The notes under the pieces: generated by a model
Seen by the model: the letters and a program-made list of their open reading frames with translations, nothing else
Database searches by the model: none
What the model was told of the DNA's origin: nothing
NCBI GenBank assembly: GCA_934476025.1
Contig: CAKSNI010000041.1
Coordinates: 1-7,879 of the forward strand
Direction of reading: 5' to 3'
From: an uncultured Eubacteriales bacterium
Lineage (GTDB): Bacteria; Bacillota; Clostridia; Oscillospirales; Acutalibacteraceae
DNA: 7,879 bases
Shown: positions 1 through 6,224 of the stretch, one piece after another
Layout: every line of letters begins with the position of its first letter
How positions within the stretch are numbered: position 1 is the stretch's first letter
Made by a program: the position numbers and the translations under genes

Positions 1-1032
1 GCTGAGGGGATGGTCGTATCCAATCTGCAAATCGTGAACGCTCAAAACGGTATTGCCGCTTTCCACCTGAGGAGTCAGATCGGCAAACACCCCGGAAAGG
101 TCATATTCCTCCGGTGCTTCGATCGGTTCCATCCGATCCAGCGCCTTGAGTTTGGACTGCGCCATGGCGGCCTTGGTCGCCTTATAACGAAACCGCTCCA
201 CCGTTGCGGTAATGCGGGCCACCTCTTTTTGACGGGCTTCATAATCCTTTTTCTGCTTTTCGTAGGTTTCCTTTTTTAAGCGAACAAAATCGCTGTAATT
301 TCCGGTATACCGGTGCAGGTGCCCGTGAGCAATTTCGTAAACCACCGAAACCACCCGATCCAAAAACATCTGATCGTGGGACACAATCAGAACGGCCCGC
401 GGATAATTCTTCAAATAGGTTTCCAACCAGGAAACAGCCCCCATATCCAAATGGTTAGTCGGCTCATCCAAAAGCAGAAGATCCGGTTTGGAAAGCAGCA
501 GTTTGGCAAAAGACAATTTGGTCAACTGCCCACCGGAGAATTCCGACAACTTTTTACCCTTATCCTGTGCGCAAAAGCCGAGCTTTTTAATCACGGTTTC
601 AAATTCTTTTTCCCAGGTATACCCGCCCAGAATCCGGAATTCTTCCGCCAGTTCGGTATATCGGGCCGCCTTCTTTGTGTCGGCGCTGTGTTCCATTTCC
701 CGGGTCAGCCGATCCATTTCCTCCTGCATGGCGAGCAGATTGGAAAAGGCTTTTTTCACCTCGTCCTCCATCGTGACCGACAAATCCTCGAAACTGATCT
801 GCCGCAAAAAGCCGATATTCAGCCCCTTAGAGCGGGAAACCGCCGGCAAATTGCCGTTTTCATCCCGCTGCGGATCCAATTCCCCGGCAATAAAATTAAG
901 CAGGGTGGTTTTGCCGCACCCGTTCCGGCCGACCAGCGCCACCTTTTCCCGATTTTTGATTTCAAAACGAAGATCGGATAAAACGGTATCCGCCCCGTAA
1001 GCCAGGCTGCCGCCCGTTATTGCATAATACAA
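1..1032 (-). CDS. ABC-F family ATP-binding protein, YdiF-like (3' part outside window)
   Basis: ABC-F proteins are soluble ATPases with two nucleotide-binding domains and no membrane part. They act at the ribosomal E site, and some rescue stalled ribosomes or protect against antibiotics. Visible here are 344 codons: first Walker A GRNGCGKTT (residues 35-43), Q-loop Gln78, an arm-like insertion (about 90-150), signature FSGGQ (165-169), Walker B DLLLLDEP (184-191, catalytic Glu190), the PTNHLD motif typical of ABC-F, and H-loop His219. The charged inter-domain linker (about 245-310) follows, and the second domain begins near 326. The second ATPase domain and C-terminus lie outside the window. 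The start is TTG at 1032, because GGGAGG (1040-1045) sits 7 nt upstream and no ATG gives a better fit. The protein resembles B. subtilis YdiF from memory. Whether it confers resistance cannot be told. A promoter and long leader lie upstream. Confidence 0.95.
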   Translation of the reverse strand, partial: MYYAITGGSLAYGADTVLSDLRFEIKNREKVALVGRNGCGKTTLLNFIAGELDPQRDENGNLPAVSRSKGLNIGFLRQISFEDLSVTMEDEVKKAFSNLLAMQEEMDRLTREMEHSADTKKAARYTELAEEFRILGGYTWEKEFETVIKKLGFCAQDKGKKLSEFSGGQLTKLSFAKLLLSKPDLLLLDEPTNHLDMGAVSWLETYLKNYPRAVLIVSHDQMFLDRVVSVVYEIAHGHLHRYTGNYSDFVRLKKETYEKQKKDYEARQKEVARITATVERFRYKATKAAMAQSKLKALDRMEPIEAPEEYDLSGVFADLTPQVESGNTVLSVHDLQIGYDHPLS

Positions 1033-1036
1033 ACTG

Positions 1037-1273
1037 GTTCCTCCCGGTGTTTGGTTTGGCCGATGCCGGGAACTCTCGAAAGACCGGAGCCGCCGTTTTT
1101 GCGGCCGTCCTTTTCCCTTTCGCCCGATCGGTGTATGGTATGCCCGTGTCAAACACGGGTCAAATCGCCCCCGGCGCCCTCTGACGAGAAAGCCTTTCTT
1201 CAGCGCCTTCTTGCCTTGCGAAGGCTCCCCTTTCTCAGGCTTTTTATCATTCCTGCCAACCACTCTCTTCTTT
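1037..1273 (-). promoter_or_regulatory. Long structured 5' leader of the ABC-F gene
   Basis: From the predicted transcription start (about 1272) to the TTG start there are about 240 nt with no convincing gene. In transcript order the leader holds: a short basic ORF (1250-1200); a small perfect hairpin (GCCTT-GCG-AAGGC as read on the plus strand, 1213-1225); an imperfect hairpin with GGCGC/GCGCC base (1173-1207); a perfect 7-bp hairpin with a 3-nt loop (1143-1159); and a final stem (1037-1073). In that last stem CCCGG pairs with CCGGG, or GTTCC with GGAAC, either of which would cover the GGGAGG ribosome binding site. No T-run follows any hairpin, so control, if any, would be on translation rather than termination. 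The structures are read by eye; the regulatory role is inference. Confidence 0.4.
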
Positions 1274-1278
1274 TTCTT

Positions 1279-1307
1279 AATATACCATTTTTGGTCCGCT
1301 TTTTCAA
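1279..1307 (-). promoter_or_regulatory. Sigma-A promoter for the ABC-F gene
   Basis: On the minus strand, TTGAAA (1302-1307) and TATATT (1279-1284) are separated by exactly 17 nt, and TGG directly before the -10 makes an extended -10. Transcription should start near 1272, pointing towards the ABC-F gene. No other minus-strand gene lies between. The match is close to consensus, so confidence is high for a promoter read by eye. Confidence 0.8.
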
Positions 1308-1321
1308 GTCGTATCGGTAAA

Positions 1322-1350
1322 TTGAGCGTTCCCGAAGCGAATCGTAAAAA
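1322..1350 (+). promoter_or_regulatory. Weak candidate promoter for the LCP-like/transglutaminase operon
   Basis: TTGAGC (1322-1327) and TAAAAA (1345-1350) lie 17 nt apart, each matching 4 of 6 consensus bases. The -10 overlaps a perfect inverted repeat, ATCGT-AAAA-ACGAT (1341-1354), which could be an operator. The leader to the start at 1458 would be about 100 nt. No better plus-strand promoter was seen between 1308 and 1457, so this is a best guess. It is divergent from the ABC-F promoter, with the two -35 boxes only about 15 bp apart. Confidence 0.3.
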
Positions 1351-1457
1351 CGATCGATTTCATTTCTGCCTGTTCCTCCCGCTCCCTCGCATGGTTCTCT
1401 GCAAAATTCATCCGATATTTCCCGAAATCCGGCTCATACTAACCCGGGGGAATCTGT

Positions 1458-2090
1458 ATGAAATTCAAAACCTTTTTTTTGTTTTTTTTCGCCATGCTCG
1501 CCACCGGGCTGCTGTTCGGATTGACCGTTTTGTTGACCTTTTCTTCTCAAAAATTGATCGGAGCCAACCTTTCCGAAAAAAATGTTCCTTATGAACCGGC
1601 CGCCGTCCTTCCGGAAGACACCGTTCTTCTGATCAGTTTTCCGGACGGCTACTCCGTCGCCCTTTCGCTGGACTTTTCCAAAAGCCGCATCCGGGCCGTT
1701 CTGCTTGAAAAGGGTTCATCCCTGAAAGAGGCGCAATCCTTTGGTTTTTCCTGCCGCGACACGGTGGTTTTTGACTACGCTTCTTTTATCCGGACGATTG
1801 ATCTTTGCGACGGAATCCTCATTGAAAACGGCGGAGAAACCGAGCGATTGACCGGAGCCGCCTGCGCCGATCGGTTGGCCGAGGCCCCGGACGACCGATT
1901 GCTGCGAAAAATTCTCCTTACCGGTTTCTTTTCCCAAATTCAAAATAAGGGCTTTTCAAGCGAAGCACTATCCTGTATAATAAAAGAAACCAAAACCACC
2001 CTTTCGGTCCCGAAATGCTTCGGATACGAGCAGGCGCTGCCGGCAATCAGCTCATCCTTTCAATTGATCAACGAGGAGGAATCCCCATGA
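1458..2090 (+). CDS. Membrane-anchored protein with degenerate LCP-like extracellular domain
   Basis: The 210-residue product has a short basic N-terminus (MKFK), one hydrophobic segment (about 5-27) and no cleavage or lipobox motif, so it is probably a signal-anchored protein facing outside. Residues about 54-180 follow the LytR-CpsA-Psr (LCP) pattern: a strand (DTVLLIS), a strand pair (YSVALSLDFSKSRIRAVLLE), VVFDYASFIRTIDLCDGILIEN resembling the LCP 'vdy..f...vd.lGGI.v' stretch, then LTG and a DD-R-R helix. LCP enzymes transfer cell-wall polymers to peptidoglycan using conserved Arg and Asp residues. The positions expected to hold these read GYSV and EKG, so catalysis is doubtful. LCP proteins are usually longer (about 300 residues). 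GGGGG at 1446-1450 lies 7 nt before the ATG. The stop overlaps the next start as ATGA, so translation is probably coupled. The LCP link is by eye; a plain uncharacterised anchored protein is the alternative. Confidence 0.55.
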   Translation: MKFKTFFLFFFAMLATGLLFGLTVLLTFSSQKLIGANLSEKNVPYEPAAVLPEDTVLLISFPDGYSVALSLDFSKSRIRAVLLEKGSSLKEAQSFGFSCRDTVVFDYASFIRTIDLCDGILIENGGETERLTGAACADRLAEAPDDRLLRKILLTGFFSQIQNKGFSSEALSCIIKETKTTLSVPKCFGYEQALPAISSSFQLINEEESP

Positions 2091-3343
2091 AAAAATCGGT
2101 TTGCCTTTTTCTCTGCCTATGCCTTTTTTGTACCTTTTTATCCGGTTGTGCGCCGTTTGAAAATGTGCAGAACCTGGTTCGCAATGCTAGGGAGATTGTT
2201 ACAAAGGTTTCCAATGCGGCAATTCTGCCGGCTGAATTTCAGGTAGATCCCAGCGGCGAAGCGGTTTTAAGTGAGGAACAAAAGCAGCGCTTTTGCTATG
2301 CTTCCCTGAATGAAAATCAACAGCGCATTTACCGGATGATCCTGCCGGCCGTCCGGGATTGTGTGGCCGGTCAGATCGGTTTGGGCAATTGCCTGGACAA
2401 TGCCCTTAACGATCTTTCGGTGGCCTTCTTCGCCGTTTCGTATGATTACCCCGAAATTTACTGGATGCCGAAACACTACCGATATTCCACCATAGCTTCC
2501 TATTTCAGTATTTCCTTTGAGGATGAGAACGACAGTCTTTACCTTTTTTCCCGGGAGGAAATTGCCGCCGATACCGAAGAATTTGAAGATGCCGTCACCC
2601 GGATTACCGATAAGATTGACCCGGGAATGTCGGATTTTGAAAAGGAAGAAATTCTGATCCGGGAACTGTGCAAACGCGCCCGCTACACCGAAGAAGGGGA
2701 TAAATCCCTCTATTCCGCCTACGGGGCTCTTGTGAACGGAGAAGCTGTTTGCGAAGGCTATGCCCGGGCTTTTCAGCTGCTCTGCAACCGGGTTTCCATT
2801 CCCTGTAAACTGGTCGTCGGAGAATCCCAGGGCGAAGGCCATATGTGGAACCTGGTTCAAATTGAAAACAACTGGTACCACATGGATCCCACCTGGATGG
2901 ATATAGCCGAAGTGCCGGATTTTTACTATTTCAATGTTTCCACCCGGCGGATTACCGAAGATCATACCATCGCGCCCGATTTTCGGGAAGCTTCCTATCA
3001 GGAAACCAACACGCCTCTTTTAAACTACGGGCTCAACGAAACCGACGAAACCGAAGCCGCTTTCTATTTTCAGGTCTATTCCGACCGAATCTATCGGCCC
3101 GACGCAGCCGAAAGTGCCGCCCGGATTGCCGAAGCTGCCGCCGACGGAAAGGAGGATGTTTCCCTCCTGTTCTCCCGCGAAAGCGACTGGGAATTCTTCG
3201 CCGAACAGTGTGATGAACAGTTGGCGGATATTTCCGCGATTTTGGCCGATACCGATTTTCGGCGCCGCCACCGATTCAACCGAACAATTCAGCTTAAACA
3301 GGCCATCTACAACCAACATACCGTCAGTTTCACTTTTGAATAG
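2087..3343 (+). CDS. Lipoprotein with transglutaminase-like protease domain
   Basis: The 418-residue product begins with MKK, a hydrophobic stretch and a lipobox LSGC (18-21). It should therefore be lipidated on Cys21 and held on the outer face of the membrane. Residues about 180-275 form a transglutaminase-like core with all three active-site positions: Cys222 (GEAVCEGYA), His252 (GEGHMWN) and Asp267 (WYHMDPTWMD). Families with this fold are mostly cysteine proteases or amide-bond enzymes; the substrate cannot be read from sequence, but the envelope location suggests a surface or cell-wall target. Residues about 60-170 and 310-418 match nothing I recognise. The ATG at 2087 was chosen because GAGGAGGA (2073-2080) lies 6 nt upstream and the signal peptide starts there. 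An in-frame longer reading from 2015 would bury the signal. It overlaps the upstream gene by 4 nt and ends 24 nt before a strong terminator. Confidence 0.9.
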   Translation: MKKSVCLFLCLCLFCTFLSGCAPFENVQNLVRNAREIVTKVSNAAILPAEFQVDPSGEAVLSEEQKQRFCYASLNENQQRIYRMILPAVRDCVAGQIGLGNCLDNALNDLSVAFFAVSYDYPEIYWMPKHYRYSTIASYFSISFEDENDSLYLFSREEIAADTEEFEDAVTRITDKIDPGMSDFEKEEILIRELCKRARYTEEGDKSLYSAYGALVNGEAVCEGYARAFQLLCNRVSIPCKLVVGESQGEGHMWNLVQIENNWYHMDPTWMDIAEVPDFYYFNVSTRRITEDHTIAPDFREASYQETNTPLLNYGLNETDETEAAFYFQVYSDRIYRPDAAESAARIAEAAADGKEDVSLLFSRESDWEFFAEQCDEQLADISAILADTDFRRRHRFNRTIQLKQAIYNQHTVSFTFE

Positions 3344-3367
3344 TTTCCGACCGACCGATAAAAAACG

Positions 3368-3415
3368 CCCGGCCGTATTCCCTTTTTAAAGAGAATACGG
3401 CCGGGTTTGCTTTTT
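3368..3415. terminator. Bidirectional rho-independent terminator
   Basis: A perfect 13-bp GC-rich stem, CCCGGCCGTATTC (3368-3380) with GAATACGGCCGGG (3393-3405), encloses a 12-nt loop. On the plus strand it is followed by TTTGCTTTTT (3406-3415), ending the transglutaminase operon. On the minus strand it is followed by GCG then six T (3361-3367 and the base before), ending the ireB transcript. One hairpin thus serves two convergent units. Confidence 0.92.
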
Positions 3416-3474
3416 CAAAAGAGGGGAAGAAACAGAAACGCTCCCAAAAAATCACCTGACGCTTTTCAAAAGGC

Positions 3475-3720
3475 TCAATGCGTCAAATAATACTTCACCA
3501 GATTCTGAAGCAGAGCATCCCGGTCAACCTTCCGGATCAAATTCCGGGCGTTGCCGTGTGTGGTGATATAGGTAGGATCCTCGGAAAGAATGTACCCGAC
3601 CAGCTGGTTAATGGGATTATATCCCTTTTCCTTCAGCGCACGGTAAACCGTGAGAATGGTATTCCGGATTTCCTGTTCTTCTTCATTCCCAATGGAAAAC
3701 TCCATGGTTTCGTCCATCAT
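3475..3720 (-). CDS. ireB: IreB family regulatory phosphoprotein (UPF0297/DUF965)
   Basis: The 81-residue product matches the IreB/YrzL family over nearly its whole length: MMDETMEF, an acidic stretch, then [45 protein letters not shown]. The GYNPINQ.VGY and DPTYI...NAR.LIRK blocks are the family signature. In Enterococcus faecalis IreB is phosphorylated on N-terminal threonines by the kinase IreK and restrains cephalosporin resistance; Thr5 here is a plausible equivalent. The start was set at the ATG at 3720, 8 nt after GAGG (3729-3732). A second ATG follows at once, and upstream GTG and TTG codons are possible but worse placed. It lies 95 nt after pheT on the same strand, has its own promoter and shares its terminator with the convergent operon. 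In many Firmicutes this gene sits beside alaS and the yrrK Holliday-junction resolvase gene, not pheT. Confidence 0.93.
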   Translation of the reverse strand: MMDETMEFSIGNEEEQEIRNTILTVYRALKEKGYNPINQLVGYILSEDPTYITTHGNARNLIRKVDRDALLQNLVKYYLTH

Positions 3721-3751
3721 CAACAACACCTCACTTCATTCTACTGCCCTT

Positions 3752-3780
3752 ATTCTACTCCATCAAAGGGAAAAGTGCAA
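3752..3780 (-). promoter_or_regulatory. Sigma-A promoter for ireB
   Basis: On the minus strand TTGCAC (3775-3780) and TAGAAT (3752-3757) are spaced by 17 nt, with transcription expected to start near 3745, about 25 nt before the ireB start codon. It lies in the pheT-ireB gap. No terminator hairpin was seen after pheT, so ireB may also be reached by read-through from pheST. Confidence 0.75.
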
Positions 3781-3815
3781 GAAATTATTTGTTAAAATTC
3801 TATAAATTCGGCGTC

Positions 3816-6209
3816 TTAGCTGCGAAGCTGGGCTCCGGCCGCATCCAGCGCCTGAAGGATCTTTCCGACAACCGCATCAATCTGTTCATCCTGAAGGGTT
3901 CCTTCCATGGAACGCAAACGGACGCTGAAAGCCACGCTCTTTTTCCCCGCCTGAATGTGTTCTCCCTCGTATACATCGAAAAGGGTAATCTCCTCACACA
4001 GATCGCCGGCAGCCTTTCGAATTACGGCCGAGAGTTTTCCGACCGGGGTTTCCCGATCGCAAACCAGCGCGAAATCACGGGTAACGGCCGGGAACTTCGG
4101 CAGCGGACGATAAACAATCGGCTGAGCCGGCTGAGCAAACAGAGCATCCAGATATACCTCTGCCACATAGACTTTTTCGCCCAGGTGATAGGCAGCGGCG
4201 GTGTTCGGATGCACTTCGCCGAATACGGCCAGGCAATTTTCTCCGCTCATGGCAACGGCCTGACGGCCGGGATGCAGGTAAGGTTCTGTACTGCGTTCGT
4301 AGGAAGCCGTTACCCCAAAGGCCGAAAGCAAGCGTTCAATAATGCCCTTCATGGTGAAGAAATCTTCTTTTTCGCCGTACATACCGATCGACATCGTCGG
4401 CACCTCGGCCGGCGCTTCAGTCAAGGGCAATTGTTTGGCAATAAAGCGCTTGCTGGTTTCAAAGAACCGAACGGCCGGAATTTTCCGGCTCATATTGGTG
4501 GACAATACCGTCAGCATTCCGGTAATCAGCTGCGTCCGCAAAACGGAATATTCATCTCCCAGCGGGTTAAGCAGCCGAATCTGATTGCGGCGGGGATCAT
4601 CCTCGGCAAGGAAGAGGGTGTCAATTGCCCGGGAGGCGATAAAGGAATAGGTCATGATTTCCCGAGCCGAAAGAGCCACCATTTCCCGTTTTACCCGGTC
4701 GGTTTTCATGCGTTCCGGCAGAATCTTCCCGCGGCGAACCGCTCCGCGCATCGGGGTGGATTGGATATGATCGTACCCGTAAATCCGCATGACCTCTTCG
4801 GCCAAATCGGCTTTGCCTTCGATATCATCCCGAATAGAGGGGACAGTCACCGTCAGCATCCCGTGATGCAGTTTGGTTTTCAGCTGCAGGGAAGAAAGAA
4901 TCCGCACAACGGTTTCTTCGGGGATTTCCACTCCCAGCAAATCGCAAATGGAGGCTACACTGACATTCAACACCCGGTCCTTGGGCAGGGTGTCATGCAA
5001 ATCCACCGTGCCGTCAATAATATCCCCGGCATCCAGATCGGCAATCAGTGAAAGCGCCCGATCCATGGCAAAGGCGACATTGTGGATATCCGTTCCTCTC
5101 TCATACCGGCCGCTGGCTTCGGTGCGAACCCCGAGAGCCCGCCCGGTCCGACGGATATTGTCCCGTTTGAATTTGGCCGATTCCAAAAACAGGTCGGTGG
5201 TATCTTCGGTGATTTCGCTTTCCAGCCCGCCCATAATTCCGGCCAGGCAGGAAGGCGTCTGCCCGTCGGCAATGACCAGCATCTGCGGAGTCAGATCGTA
5301 TTTCTTTCCGTCAAGGGTAGTGATGCTTTCCCCTTCCTGCGCATTCCGGACAATGATATGCCGCCCGCTGAGTTTTCCGAGGTTAAAGGCGTGCATCGGC
5401 TGACCGGTTTCCAGCATCACAAAATTGGTAATATCCACGATGTTGTTGATCGGCCGCATTCCGCAGGTACGAAGAACCTGTTTGAGCCAATCCGGAGATT
5501 CTTTAATCCGCAGATTTTTCACCACGCGGCCCATATACCGGGGGCACAGCTCGCTGTTTTTGACCTCCACCGTAATTTCATCCCGGATATTTCCGCCGGC
5601 CGTTTTGTAGGCCGGTTCCGGCTGGTGGTAGGTTGTTCCCAGCACTACGCCGATTTCTTTGGCAATCCCGAGAATGCAGTTGCAATCCGGGCGATTGGCG
5701 GTGATTTTAAAATCGATGACCGTATCGTCCAGGCCGAGGACCTCACACATATCGGTTCCCGTCGGAGCGCAGCCGTCTTTGAGAATCAGAATTCCGTTTA
5801 CGCCGGCGCCGGGATAGTCGCTTTCGCTCAAGCCGAGTTCCCCACCCGAACAAAGCATTCCATCCGACTGAACTCCCCGAAGTTTTCCCGATTCAATATG
5901 CGTTCCGCCCGGCAGATCGCTGCCCGGCAGAGCCACCGGAACCAGTGCGCCTTCAAAAATATTCTGCGCCCCGGTAACAATCTGCTGCGGGTGGCCGGTT
6001 CCGATATCGATCTGACAGATCTGCAAATGATCGCTGTTTTCGTGGGGAACAATTGACAAAATTTTGCCAACGACCACTTTTTTCATCGTATCGGCCAAAT
6101 GAATGACTTCTTCCACTTCAAAGCCGGCCGATACCATTTTATCACAAAGTTCCTCCACCGAAACGGGGATATCCACATAGTATTTTAATGTTTTCAGTGC
6201 TACTTTCAT
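3816..6209 (-). CDS. pheT: Phenylalanine--tRNA ligase beta subunit
   Basis: The 797-residue beta subunit pairs with PheS as an alpha2-beta2 cytosolic enzyme that charges tRNA-Phe with phenylalanine; the beta subunit binds tRNA and edits mischarged Tyr-tRNA-Phe. Domains in order: N-terminal domain with the extra tRNA-binding (EMAP-like) fold, about 39-153 (VVVGKILSIVPHENSDHLQICQ, then SDGMLCSGGELGL); B3/B4 editing domain, about 213-388 (RPINNIVDITNFVMLETGQPMHAFN and ASGRYERGTD); B5 domain, about 408-478 (DIEGKADLAEEVMRIYGYD); catalytic-like core, about 500-690 (PYLHPGRQA at 643-651); and C-terminal ferredoxin-fold anticodon-binding domain, about 704-796 (PKFPAVTRDFALV). The length is normal for the bacterial long form. 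The ATG at 6209 has GGGAGG (6219-6224) 9 nt upstream. Only 15 nt separate it from the pheS stop, so the two are co-transcribed. Large open frames on the opposite strand are shadows. Confidence 0.98.
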   Translation of the reverse strand: MKVALKTLKYYVDIPVSVEELCDKMVSAGFEVEEVIHLADTMKKVVVGKILSIVPHENSDHLQICQIDIGTGHPQQIVTGAQNIFEGALVPVALPGSDLPGGTHIESGKLRGVQSDGMLCSGGELGLSESDYPGAGVNGILILKDGCAPTGTDMCEVLGLDDTVIDFKITANRPDCNCILGIAKEIGVVLGTTYHQPEPAYKTAGGNIRDEITVEVKNSELCPRYMGRVVKNLRIKESPDWLKQVLRTCGMRPINNIVDITNFVMLETGQPMHAFNLGKLSGRHIIVRNAQEGESITTLDGKKYDLTPQMLVIADGQTPSCLAGIMGGLESEITEDTTDLFLESAKFKRDNIRRTGRALGVRTEASGRYERGTDIHNVAFAMDRALSLIADLDAGDIIDGTVDLHDTLPKDRVLNVSVASICDLLGVEIPEETVVRILSSLQLKTKLHHGMLTVTVPSIRDDIEGKADLAEEVMRIYGYDHIQSTPMRGAVRRGKILPERMKTDRVKREMVALSAREIMTYSFIASRAIDTLFLAEDDPRRNQIRLLNPLGDEYSVLRTQLITGMLTVLSTNMSRKIPAVRFFETSKRFIAKQLPLTEAPAEVPTMSIGMYGEKEDFFTMKGIIERLLSAFGVTASYERSTEPYLHPGRQAVAMSGENCLAVFGEVHPNTAAAYHLGEKVYVAEVYLDALFAQPAQPIVYRPLPKFPAVTRDFALVCDRETPVGKLSAVIRKAAGDLCEEITLFDVYEGEHIQAGKKSVAFSVRLRSMEGTLQDEQIDAVVGKILQALDAAGAQLRS

Positions 6210-6224
6210 TCCGCGTTTCCTCCC

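Noticed and set aside
313..981. 222-residue plus-strand open frame opposite the ABC-F gene
   Set aside because: It lies wholly within clear ABC-F coding sequence on the other strand, its product resembles no family, and no ribosome binding site was seen.
962..1156. 64-residue minus-strand frame starting at GTG in the ABC-F leader
   Set aside because: It overlaps the ABC-F start in another frame, has a GTG start inside a hairpin and no good ribosome binding site. A regulatory reading of the leader seems more likely.
1051..1320. 89-residue plus-strand frame between the ABC-F gene and the LCP-like gene
   Set aside because: Biased Pro/Arg/Leu composition, no ribosome binding site, and it covers the promoter and leader of the opposite-strand ABC-F gene.
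2267..2965. 232-residue minus-strand open frame
   Set aside because: Antisense to the transglutaminase lipoprotein, including its catalytic Cys region; no ribosome binding site or motif.
3406..3474. Second terminator between the shared hairpin and ireB
   Set aside because: Only a CTTTT-G-AAAAG palindrome with a one-base loop was seen, too small to count as a terminator.
3789..5051. 420-residue plus-strand open frame
   Set aside because: It runs antisense to pheT, whose protein is unmistakable. The open frame is a side effect of pheT codon use.
5082..6056. 324-residue plus-strand open frame
   Set aside because: Antisense to pheT, with low-complexity FF/GR-rich content and no recognisable motif.
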